Source: Streptomyces echinatus (lineage in GTDB: Bacteria > Actinomycetota > Actinomycetes > Streptomycetales > Streptomycetaceae). From it: DNA of 64,000 bases. The DNA lies in NCBI RefSeq assembly GCF_014203595.1, contig NZ_JACHJK010000021.1, positions 36,232 through 100,231 on the forward strand, in the 5' to 3' direction. Positions 9,901 through 16,035 of the stretch are shown one piece after another; within the stretch, counting starts at the first letter, position 1; every line of letters starts with the position of its first letter. The position numbers and the translations under genes were made by a program. The notes below the pieces were generated by a model, which saw nothing but the letters and a program-made list of their open reading frames with translations, was not told the origin of the DNA and searched no databases.

Positions 9901-11699
9901 ACGGGCCCCTCGGTGAGCGGGGCGTCGTCGACCATGACCACGGGGACGTCCGTCCGGGGCAGCCGGTCCGCGGTGTCCTTGACCGTCAGCAGCAGCGCGG
10001 GCGCGGCGTCGGCGAGCATGAACTCGACCCGTGCGGCCGGGTAGTCCGGATCGACGGGGACGTAGGCGGCGCCCGCCCTGAGGACCGCGACCAGGGCGAC
10101 GACCAGTTCCAGGGACCGGGGCACCGCGACGGCGACGAACCGCTCGGGCCCGGCGCCGCGCTCGGTCAGCAGGCGGGCCAGCCGGCCGGACCGCTCGGCC
10201 AGTTCCCGGTAGGTCACCCCGGTGTCCTCGAAGGTCACCGCGACGGCGTCCGGGGTGGCGCGGGCCTGTCGGTCCAGCAGTTCGGTCAGGGTCGCCGGCG
10301 GCGGGGTCACCGTGGGACCGGCGTACTCGGTGAGCAGCGCGCGGCGTTCGGCGGGGTGCAGCGCGGAGACGGTCCCGACCGGGGCGTGCGGATCGGCGAG
10401 GGCCGTACGCAGGAACGTCACGAACCGCTCGGCGAGCCCGGCGATGTCCTGGTCGTCGTACTCCGCCCGCGGCGCGTCGAACCGGACGTACAGGTCGCTG
10501 GCGGCCCTCCCGTCGGTGTAGACGCAGACCATCACCTCGTCGATCACGCCGAAGGTGCCGCCGGCGAAGTGGGCGGTGGCGCCGGCCAGGTCGAGTGCCT
10601 CGACGGAGGGGAGCACGTTGACGACGGCGCCGAACGGGCTGCGCACGTCAGCGGTGTGGCCGGTGGCCCGTTTGATCAGGGATATGTCGTGCCGGGCGTG
10701 CCGCAGGACACGGCGCCGTGCCCGGCCGAGCTCCTCGGCGAGTGCCACGAAGTCGGCCTCGGGGTCCACCCGCGAGTGCAGCGGCACCCGGTTGGAGAGC
10801 AGGCCGAGGGAGCGGCGCAGCGCGCCGACGCGGTGGTTGACGGTGATGGTCAGCAGCGGCTCGGACAGTCCGCACATGTGCCCCAGGAAGGCGGTGGCGG
10901 CCGAGGCGATCAGGTCGGGCACCGAGGTCCCGGCCGCGGCGGAGGCGCGTTCCCAGGCGGCGAGTTCGGCGGCCGGGACCGTCGCGGTGCGGGTGGCCAT
11001 CCCCTGTGGTGCGGTGAGGCCGTCCCAGTGGCCGGGCTCGCCGGCGGGGGCGTCGGCGCCCGGACGGACACCGACGGGCAGACGGGCGGCGGGCAGATCC
11101 TCGGCGAGGTAGTCGCGCCAGAACCGCTCGGCGTCGGCGAACCGCTCCGACGCCCGGTGGGCGGCGTCCTTGGCCGCCGCGTCCTCCGGCGGGTTCGGGG
11201 CGCCCTCCGGTGACGGGGAGCCTGCGCGCAGCGCGCGGTAGATCTCGGCGATCCGCTGGGACAGCAGGGTGAGAACGCCGAACGCGTCGGTGAGGATGTG
11301 GTGGAAGACGAGCACGAGCAGGTGCCGTTCGGGGCCCAGCCGGATCGAGCCGATCCGCAGCAGCGCGTCCTCGGTCAGGTCGAAGGGCCGGCGCACGAGA
11401 TCGGCGACGACGGTGCGGGCCGCGTCGGCGGGGTCGGCGGCATCACCGACGTCGAGACGGAACGGCTCCCACGCCCCGAGGTCCCGGGCGACCGCCCGCA
11501 GCCCGTCCTCGTCGCGGCGGAAGTTCACCTTCAGGGCGTCTGCTTCCGCCACCGCCGCCCGCAGGGCCGCGGCGAGCAGGCTGGTGTCCAGGTCTCCGTC
11601 GATGTCCCAGAGAGTGGCCACGTTGTTCGGTACGTCGGGAGTGAATTCCTGCGCGAGCCACATGGCTTCCTGTGCGGATGTGACGCCGGTACAACCCAT
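3903..11699 (-). CDS. NRPS, C-A(Ser)-PCP-E-C-A-PCP
   Basis: A 2598-residue bimodular synthetase. The first C domain has HHILTDAFG at 133-141 and is divergent, fitting acylation by an aryl starter unit. A1 has YTSGSTGRPKG near 615 and pocket residues D661, V662, W665, H704, V729, S731, L754, V762, D763, K965: DVWHVSLVDK, a standard Ser code. The carrier site is GGDS with Ser 1018. An epimerase follows (HHLVVDG 1203-1209, then SWR). The second C domain has HHVLLDG. A2 has YTSGSTGTPKG and a pocket reading about DILQITLVYK, closest to Gly or another small residue. The last carrier is GGHS, Ser 2545. Domain order and length match Ecm6-type enzymes making aryl-D-Ser-Ala/Gly. ATG follows a GGGGG stretch 8 bases upstream. 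No communication domain or thioesterase is present. Confidence 0.97.
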   Translation of the reverse strand: MGCTGVTSAQEAMWLAQEFTPDVPNNVATLWDIDGDLDTSLLAAALRAAVAEADALKVNFRRDEDGLRAVARDLGAWEPFRLDVGDAADPADAARTVVADLVRRPFDLTEDALLRIGSIRLGPERHLLVLVFHHILTDAFGVLTLLSQRIAEIYRALRAGSPSPEGAPNPPEDAAAKDAAHRASERFADAERFWRDYLAEDLPAARLPVGVRPGADAPAGEPGHWDGLTAPQGMATRTATVPAAELAAWERASAAAGTSVPDLIASAATAFLGHMCGLSEPLLTITVNHRVGALRRSLGLLSNRVPLHSRVDPEADFVALAEELGRARRRVLRHARHDISLIKRATGHTADVRSPFGAVVNVLPSVEALDLAGATAHFAGGTFGVIDEVMVCVYTDGRAASDLYVRFDAPRAEYDDQDIAGLAERFVTFLRTALADPHAPVGTVSALHPAERRALLTEYAGPTVTPPPATLTELLDRQARATPDAVAVTFEDTGVTYRELAERSGRLARLLTERGAGPERFVAVAVPRSLELVVALVAVLRAGAAYVPVDPDYPAARVEFMLADAAPALLLTVKDTADRLPRTDVPVVMVDDAPLTEGPVTSAAHRLDHPAYMIYTSGSTGRPKGAVVTHDAIVNRLLWMQDRFRLDGTDRVLQKTSASFDVSVWEFFWPLITGATLVVARPDGHRDPDYLAEVIRRAGVTTAHFVPSMLAEFVTEERAAACTGLRRVVCSGEALPAELAARFHRTFGVPLHNLYGPTEAAVDVTEWQYRPGARTIPIGTPIWNTALYVLDSRLRPLPPGVFGDLYIAGAGLARGYHDRRALTAERFVACPFGEPGRRMYRTGDLARWNADGELEFAGRADHQVKIRGFRVEPQEIEDTLTAHPGVLRAAVVARAGRAADGAARLVAYVVPVTSGGSGGTGTDWDLHAGLDIAELRGFVAARLPAHLVPAAFVALDRMPLTANGKLDRAGLPEPEVTGRAHRPPRTGDESLLAAAFAEVLGLSHIGIDDDFFTLGGDSIRAIQVVARARAGGLALSPRTVFECRTVAALAQAATRDTAPPALAELEGGGVGLLPLPPMARLYAERGPGLDRLAQWLVLELPPAVDLAGLTAALRAVLDRHDVLRSRLTDDGLLVEPPGTADAGALVDRVDCPGDWDGEAWQTLLRAEAAEAVRHIDARAGRMLRLVWFQGAAGGPGRLLVVAHHLVVDGMSWRVLLPDLAAAWRQVQEGLTPALPQVGTSLRRWLHALADEAARPGRVAEVSLWRDLLAAPVAPVGSRPLDPGRDLTSTTDTVRVELPADLTDAILTSVPAAYRSGADDVLLTALVLALARERRGLTDGTTVVRLEGHGRQEELVPGADLSRTAGWFTTVTPVRLDVSGIDVEAAITGGAAAADALKRVKEQRRALPDQGIGYTLLRYLNDDTAALLSPYPAEDIGFNFLGRFSFERPEPAPGQDPAHGPGWTPAPECAELVAAPAADMPTPSALELNALVTGTGDDARLTALFTFATGVLTADEVRALSRTWCAALRGLRSLVASGGRGLTPSDVPLVTVRQEELDGWQRRFGSVGDVWPLTPLQDGLLYHTMLAQSASEAYQTQFVFRLEGALDPARLRAAGQALLDRHPNLRVAFQPSATGEPVQVVVDDVPLPWRHLDLTGEADAATRLEEILAEERDTRFRPDSPPLLRLTLVTLGPRHAELALTAHHVLLDGWSVPLVERELMDLYEADGAAIAPARPHGYRDFLSWLSQQDTARSARAWAEELSGVAEPTLLAPTTPADRPAGSGSGQIDVPLTGEDATRLARRAAEWGVTANTLVQGAWAVVLAQLTGREEVLFGATVAGRPSGLPGADTTIGLFINTVPVRVRCTPADPVPEVLGRLQDAQARLLDHHHLGLADIQRATGLNALFDTLVVFESFPVDRSGHSAAGASAHPVVTGIRPYAPPHYPLTVIAAADPLLRISFQYRHHVFERAAVEALADRLVRVLRQFAAGTRTTVGALDVLSDAEREQVLHGWNDTMVPPPERTVPDLLAARAAATPDTVCVEFRGHRLTYRELDERAGRLAHWLAGQGVGPESRVVVLLPRSADLVVALLAVWKAGGTYVPVDPEYPAARVRAVVENSAPVLVLDEERLAGVDLSDRSPHPAHGPRVPVGADHAAYVIYTSGSTGTPKGVVVRHGALAVLLTGMQDRFALTPDDRLLACATIAFDIAALELFLPLLAGARVVLAGKDDITQPTALLDLVERSGITVMQATPALWQSLVTHAPACLTGLRVISTGEALPLALAETLCRHAAEVTNLYGPTETTVYATAARLLPGRSGMPPSVGGPVAGTRILVLDHALRPVPPGAAGDLWIAGEGLARGYHDRPGMTAERFVACPFGPPGALMYRSGDLARWTVTGEVEYLGRSDHQIKLRGFRIEPAEVEHTLTRHPAVRRAVVIAREDRPGDRRLVAYVVPETDTETPTTELLREAVGERLPAYMIPAAFVTLPELPLTPNGKLDRSALPRPEFGGDEYRAPDSPREQTLCALFAEVLGVERIGLDDDFFVLGGHSLLATRLVARVRAEMGVEIPMRILFTAPTVAELTARWNEMSASTRKPLRRMTER

Positions 11700-11770
11700 C
11701 CAGATGCCCCCAGCAAAAGTGGTTTCCCGGTCAACGGCCCTCGCCGTGCCGATGCTTGTCGCGGCCCGTG

Positions 11771-11784
11771 CGGTTGAACAACCG
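11771..11784. promoter_or_regulatory. short inverted repeat upstream of the NRPS genes
   Basis: CGGTTG-AA-CAACCG is a perfect 6-base inverted repeat in the 251-base gap between the ABM gene and the first NRPS start. This gap is less GC-rich than the flanking genes and holds no credible ORF. The repeat could be an operator for an internal promoter that drives the two NRPS genes. No matching regulator is visible in the window, so the role is a guess. Confidence 0.3.
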
Positions 11785-11950
11785 GGATGAAAGATGTTGG
11801 CCAGAGATCGAAAGGGAATTGGCCATCACCGGAACAGCTCAGCCCTGCCCGACCACTCGGGCCGGCCTCCGTCCGGCCCGCGGCGACCGCCCTCGCAGGA
11901 CGTCTTTCGATCGCGGTCCGCGCGTTCCGACGGCCGTCCTCCGTCGCCTG

Positions 11951-12289
11951 CTAGCGCGGCTCCTCGGCCGCCGCGGCCGGGCTTCCGTGGTCGTGCGCGC
12001 TGGTCCGGACCACCTCGGCGACGGTCAGCTCGTAGGCGGAGTACCACTGTTTCCTGCCCAGTCGCTGCGCCACCTGGTGCTCGGGGTCGCAACGCCACTT
12101 GTCCAGCGTCTCCTCGTCCTCCCACATCATGACGGCGAGGCGTTCACCGTCCTCCCCGGTGTAGTGCTTGACCTCCACCGGGTCGGACCCGGCGATGGCG
12201 CGGACCCGTTCCTGCATCCGCTCCTCGGTGGCGTAGTAGTCCTCGCCGGCCTGCTCGGACAGGCGCGACTTGAACAGGATCACGAACAT
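11951..12289 (-). CDS. ABM-fold (antibiotic biosynthesis monooxygenase-like) small protein
   Basis: A 112-residue protein beginning MFVILFKSRL, with the alternating pattern of a dimeric alpha-beta (ABM/ferredoxin-like) barrel: an N-terminal strand, a helix rich in E and R (residues about 13-30), then a VKHYTGEDGERLAVMMW strand pair and a C-terminal helix-strand. Such proteins act as cofactor-less oxygenases, cyclases or accessory dimers in natural product pathways. The ATG at 12289 is preferred over the upstream in-frame start because the long N-terminal extension is Pro/Arg-rich and overlaps the previous gene. The preceding monooxygenase gene ends at 12280, so the two overlap by 10 bases and are probably translationally coupled. 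This ties the protein to the aryl-cap pathway. The exact reaction cannot be read from the sequence. Confidence 0.8.
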   Translation of the reverse strand: MFVILFKSRLSEQAGEDYYATEERMQERVRAIAGSDPVEVKHYTGEDGERLAVMMWEDEETLDKWRCDPEHQVAQRLGRKQWYSAYELTVAEVVRTSAHDHGSPAAAAEEPR

Positions 12290-13656
12290 CCGGGGTCCTC
12301 CAGTGTTGCTGTGGTCGAGATGGGGGAAGGGGTGCAGGCGCGCAGCCGGTCGTCCGGTGCCGAGACCAGTTCGGTGCCGTGCCGGGCCAGCAGATCCGCC
12401 ACGAGCCGGTCCAGACGCTGGTCGTCGCGGAGTATGGAGGCGTAGCTCTCCTCGGTGAAGGCGCACCGCTCGTACAGCGGAACGAACCGGTCGGGGAAGA
12501 GGGCGGTCAGCCGCCCGCGCAGCACCTCCTCAGCGGTCTGCTCGCGAGGTGGGTTGGCCATGGTGAAGTAGTGCCGGTAGGACAGCAGGGAGATCGCGTC
12601 GGCGTCCTCGGTCCGCGACTTCTCGTAGGCGGCCAGGCCGGCCGCCCCGTCCGCGGCGGCGTCGAGGCAGTCGACGAGGACCCGGGCGTCCTCGAAGCCG
12701 CAGTTCATGCCGTGCCCCATGAAGGGCGCCATCGCATGACAGGAGTCACCGAGCAGTGCGAAGGTGTCGCGCCAGACCCATCGGTCGCAGCGGACGGCCG
12801 TGAGAGTCGAGACGGCCTTGGCGGCGAGCTGTTCCGCGATGTCGGGGATGATCCCGGTCAGTTCGGGGAAGAGGGCGGTGAACATCTCGGGCAGGTCCTG
12901 GCCGCCGCGGGCCGCCGCGTAGGACGGGGCGGGGCCGTCGAGGCGCATGAACAAGGATCCCGAGAGCTTCCCTGACGGCAGGGGGTGCGCGGCGAACATC
13001 GCCTTCCCGGTGGGCCAGAAGTGCGTGATGGTCGGGTCCAGCCGGCCGGCCGGTACGTCGATCTCCTGGTAGGCCAGGTCCAGCGTGCGCACCTCGGCCC
13101 GGGCGCCGCGCGCCTCCAGGGCGGCCCGGGCCGCGGAGTGCGCGCCGTCGCAGCCGAGGATCCGGCGGCACGTCAGCCGGTGCGTGCCGTGCCGGTCCTC
13201 CACCAGCACCGCGGGTTCGTCCAGGTCCACCGAGCGCACGCGCTGCCCGAAGCGGATGCGCACGCCGGGGGTCGCCTCGGCGGCGTCCAGCAGCATGTGG
13301 TGCAGCCGCCGGCGCTCCACCGCCCAGATGGGCTGTCCGTCCCGGCCGTAGGGGGTCATCCGCGTCCGGCCGTCGGGCAGATGCCCGCAGCGTGCGTGCA
13401 GCGGGACGCATATCCGGCGTACGTCGTCCGCGAGGCCCAGGTCCGACAGGGCGCGCCAGCCGCGCGCCGACAGCATCACAACGAGTGACCGGCCTTGTCC
13501 ACCGGGCTCCCGCCTGGGGTCCGCCCGCTTCTCCAGCAGGGTGACCGGTCCGTAGCGGGGCGCGAGGTAGAGAGCCGTGACCGCGCCCACCAGACCGGCC
13601 CCCACGATGACGGTCTCCGGGTTCCCGTCCGTGCGGTCCGTGCCGTTCCCGTTCAT
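12280..13656 (-). CDS. FAD-dependent monooxygenase, kynurenine 3-monooxygenase-like
   Basis: A 458-residue class A flavoprotein. The FAD dinucleotide motif VIVGAGLVGAVTALYLA lies at about residues 16-32. A GRSLVVMLSARGWRALSDLGL segment closely follows the RSINLAISxRG block of kynurenine 3-monooxygenase. LGCDGAHSAAR and LLGDSCHAMAPFMGHGMNCGFEDA are the second and third flavin motifs. YQEIDVPAGRLDPTITHFWP is also KMO-like. The family hydroxylates L-kynurenine ring carbon; in echinomycin-type clusters a relative (Ecm4) is thought to act on beta-hydroxykynurenine on the way to quinoxaline-2-carboxylate. Start ATG has GGAG 6 bases upstream. The C-terminal membrane anchor of eukaryotic KMO is absent. 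The family is clear; whether the substrate is kynurenine or its beta-hydroxy form is inferred from the neighbours. Confidence 0.9.
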   Translation of the reverse strand: MNGNGTDRTDGNPETVIVGAGLVGAVTALYLAPRYGPVTLLEKRADPRREPGGQGRSLVVMLSARGWRALSDLGLADDVRRICVPLHARCGHLPDGRTRMTPYGRDGQPIWAVERRRLHHMLLDAAEATPGVRIRFGQRVRSVDLDEPAVLVEDRHGTHRLTCRRILGCDGAHSAARAALEARGARAEVRTLDLAYQEIDVPAGRLDPTITHFWPTGKAMFAAHPLPSGKLSGSLFMRLDGPAPSYAAARGGQDLPEMFTALFPELTGIIPDIAEQLAAKAVSTLTAVRCDRWVWRDTFALLGDSCHAMAPFMGHGMNCGFEDARVLVDCLDAAADGAAGLAAYEKSRTEDADAISLLSYRHYFTMANPPREQTAEEVLRGRLTALFPDRFVPLYERCAFTEESYASILRDDQRLDRLVADLLARHGTELVSAPDDRLRACTPSPISTTATLEDPGCS

Positions 13657-13884
13657 GCCGTCTCCGCCCCTCGTCCGTTGCTCCGCCCGCGGTTCCGCGG
13701 TCGTGTCCGCGTCCGCGCCTCGCCAGGGTCCTTCGTCGGGATCGGGCCGGATCAGAAAGCGGGGCCCGGTGCCGTGCGTCGCACGGCGGAGGCGGGCGCC
13801 ATGGCGGGGCCACAGCGACCGACGACAACGCGGCGAGGCACGGTGCCAGGGCCCGCGAGCCCGGCCTGATCCGGACGACAGGCC

Positions 13885-14919
13885 CTAAGGCCGCCGCAGT
13901 TCCGTCAGGACCACGGTGCCCACCTCCTTCGTGCTCAGGGTTCCGCCGAGGTCGGGGGTGACGCGGCCCGCCGCCACGGCCGCGGCGACCGCCCGGCGCA
14001 CCGCGTCCGCCTCCTCGGTCCGGCCCAGGTGCTCGACCAGCAGGGCCACGGAGAGGATCGCGCCGAACGGGTTGGCGACGCCGGTGCCCGCGATGTCCGG
14101 GGCGCTGCCGTGCACGGGCTCGAAGAGCGCGCGTCCGGTCACGGGGTTGAGATTCGCCGAGGCCGCCACGCCGAGGCCGCCGGCGAGCGCGGCCGTGAGG
14201 TCGCTCAGGATGTCCCCGTAGGAGTTGTTGGTGACGATGACGTCAAAGGCGGTCGGATCGGTGGCCAGGCGCAGGGCGGCGGTGTCCACGTAGAGGTGGG
14301 ACGCCTCCACGTCCGGGTGCCGTGCGACCGCCTCGCTCCAGCACCGCTGCCACAGTTGGCCGCCGTTGCGGACGGCGTTGGCCTTGTCGACGAGGCACAC
14401 CGACCTGCGCGCCACGGAGAAGGCGAACTCCAGGACCCGTGCGACGCCTTGGCGGGTGCTGAGGTCCACGTCGATGGCGATCTCGTGCGGGGTCCCGGTG
14501 CGCGTTCCGCCGCCGATGCCGCTGTAGAGCCCCTCGGTGTTCTCCCTGACGATCACGCAGTCGATCGCCCGGCGGGCCGGGTCGCGCAGCGGGCTGAGCC
14601 TGTCGTGCCAGAGTCTGGCGGGCCGGTAGTTGACGTAGAGGTCGAGTTCGAGCCGCAGGGTGGTGAGGACGCCGCGCACGTACGCGGTGTCGCTGAGCCG
14701 GGGATCCCCGACCGCGCCGAGGAGCGCCGCCTCGCTGGACCGGATCCGGTCGAGGTCGGCTCCGGTCAGCGCGGTTCCGGTGCGCAGGTAGGTCTCCGCG
14801 TTGACGTGGTCCAGGACGTCCGTCCGCACCCCGAGGCCGAGCGCGTCGAGGACGTCCAACGCCGGCCCGATGACCTCGGGGCCGATGCCGTCACCGGGGA
14901 TCACGGCGATGGTGGTCAA
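13885..14919 (-). CDS. isocitrate/isopropylmalate dehydrogenase-like oxidoreductase
   Basis: A 344-residue member of the beta-decarboxylating dehydrogenase family: IAVIPGDGIGPEV at the N-terminus, REN(T)EGLYSG, KANAVRNGG, and the metal-binding NNSYGDILSDLTAAL followed by EPVHGSAPDIAGTG and NPFGAILS. The conserved Lys and Asp residues used for catalysis and Mg/Mn binding are present. Housekeeping LeuB or Icd would not sit here; the position between a kynurenine monooxygenase-like gene and a thioesterase suggests NAD-dependent oxidation of a beta-hydroxy acid intermediate in aryl cap formation, as proposed for the echinomycin homologue. The start is TTG, with GAGG 6 bases upstream, 7 bases after the thioesterase stop. 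A paralogue of leuB with a primary role is less likely. Confidence 0.9.
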   Translation of the reverse strand: MTTIAVIPGDGIGPEVIGPALDVLDALGLGVRTDVLDHVNAETYLRTGTALTGADLDRIRSSEAALLGAVGDPRLSDTAYVRGVLTTLRLELDLYVNYRPARLWHDRLSPLRDPARRAIDCVIVRENTEGLYSGIGGGTRTGTPHEIAIDVDLSTRQGVARVLEFAFSVARRSVCLVDKANAVRNGGQLWQRCWSEAVARHPDVEASHLYVDTAALRLATDPTAFDVIVTNNSYGDILSDLTAALAGGLGVAASANLNPVTGRALFEPVHGSAPDIAGTGVANPFGAILSVALLVEHLGRTEEADAVRRAVAAAVAAGRVTPDLGGTLSTKEVGTVVLTELRRP

Positions 14920-14926
14920 GGCCGCC

Positions 14927-15673
14927 TCACTTCCGGCCCTGGCTCAGCACGTCCGCGACGAGTTCCTCGACGTCGGTCGTCACGTGGAAGTGCCCGCCCG
15001 GCCGCACGGTCCCGGTGAAGCCGCCGGAGGTGACGCTCGCCCAGCCCGCCAGCTGGGCCTGCTCCACCAGCGGGTCGCCCTCGCCGTGGTAACACCGCAC
15101 CGGGCAGGACAGCGGACGGGTGCCGGGGCGGGGCCGATAGGTCGCGTGGGCCCGCAGGTCGGAGCGGATGACGGGCAGCAGGAGGTCACGCAGCTCGGCG
15201 TTCTCGGCGACCGCGGGTTCGATGCCGCCCAGCGCGCACAGGGTCGCCCAGAACTCGTCGTCGGGCGCCAGGTGGACCTCCCTGTTGTTCATGCTTCCGG
15301 GCGGCAGGGCGGCGGACACGCAGAGCGCCAGGGGCTCCTCGCCGGCATCCCGCAGCAGCAGGGCGGTCTCGTAGGCGACCAGGGCGCCCAGGCTGTGCCC
15401 GAACAGCACGTGATCGCCCGGCGGCAACCGCAGCAGCTCCGCCGCCGCGCAGCCGGCCATCGCGACCACGTCGTCCACGGGCGGCTCTGCGAAGCGGTCG
15501 CCGCGGCCCGGGTACTGAACGGCCATCAGCGACACACCGGGCGGCACCGCGGTGGACCACTCGCCGAAGGTGATCGCCGAGCCCCCCGAGTGCGGGAAGC
15601 ACACCACCCGAACACCGAGGGGGTCACCGGCGGTCATCGACCGCACCCAGCCGCGTTCCCGTATCCGGCTCAT
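14927..15673 (-). CDS. type II thioesterase
   Basis: A 248-residue alpha/beta hydrolase of the external NRPS/PKS thioesterase family: CFPHSGGSA near residue 25, nucleophile motif FGHSLGALVAYE, PVRCYHGEGDPLV near the acid, and GGHFHV carrying the catalytic His. These enzymes remove wrong or stalled acyl groups from carrier proteins. In echinomycin-type pathways one instead releases beta-hydroxytryptophan from a dedicated carrier. The ATG at 15673 is chosen because it has GGCGAGG directly upstream and begins just before the conserved core; longer in-frame extensions are Arg-rich and non-homologous in style. It is the first gene of the leftward operon and is divergent from the aryl ligase. Function as proofreading versus dedicated release is undecided. 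Confidence 0.92.
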   Translation of the reverse strand: MSRIRERGWVRSMTAGDPLGVRVVCFPHSGGSAITFGEWSTAVPPGVSLMAVQYPGRGDRFAEPPVDDVVAMAGCAAAELLRLPPGDHVLFGHSLGALVAYETALLLRDAGEEPLALCVSAALPPGSMNNREVHLAPDDEFWATLCALGGIEPAVAENAELRDLLLPVIRSDLRAHATYRPRPGTRPLSCPVRCYHGEGDPLVEQAQLAGWASVTSGGFTGTVRPGGHFHVTTDVEELVADVLSQGRK

Positions 15674-16035
15674 CCTCGCCGCCTTTCCGCTCGGCCGTCG
15701 CTTCCGTCCGCACCATGTTTTCCACTCGTCGCGGATTCGCGGGGCCCGCGACAGATCTCGGCAAGAGATCGCGGCGCGGTGCATCGCGGCGCTGACGATG
15801 CCAAGGGACGACAAAGGACCGCAGGCACGCCGCCGCACCGCACCAGGCTCACGTCGCACGCGGACGTCGCGCACCACCGCACCGGACACCGCCCGCCACC
15901 GGGGTAGGCACCCGCCCTTCACCCGCGTCGCCGCCGTCCCACGGCCGGGACGCAGCGAGCGCACCCACGGCTCCACCCGCACCTCCGCGCCCCCTCGATC
16001 CACGCCTCGACCGACTGCCGAAAGGGAACGCGATC
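15674..16035. promoter_or_regulatory. divergent promoter region of the NRPS cluster
   Basis: This 362-base non-coding stretch separates the leftward biosynthetic operon from the rightward aryl ligase. It holds GATCTC-GGCAA-GAGATC at 15774-15790 in the local numbering 15754-15770 (perfect 6-base arms, first base of the left arm at 15754) and TCGCGG-GGC-CCGCGA at about 15738-15752. Either could be a regulator site. The ligase has AGGGA before its ATG. No regulator gene of the cluster lies in the window. Confidence 0.5.

Noticed and set aside
1033..11213. Three very long rightward open frames (1033-4284, 4068-8327, 8340-11213)
   Set aside because: They lie exactly antisense to the NRPS genes, with GC-biased, Gly/Arg/Val/His/Asp/Gln-rich non-family composition; the leftward frames carry all NRPS motifs.
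15674..16003. Longer N-terminus for the thioesterase (start at 16003)
   Set aside because: The extra 110 residues are Arg-rich and would cover the divergent promoter; the ATG at 15673 has a ribosome binding site and fits the family.
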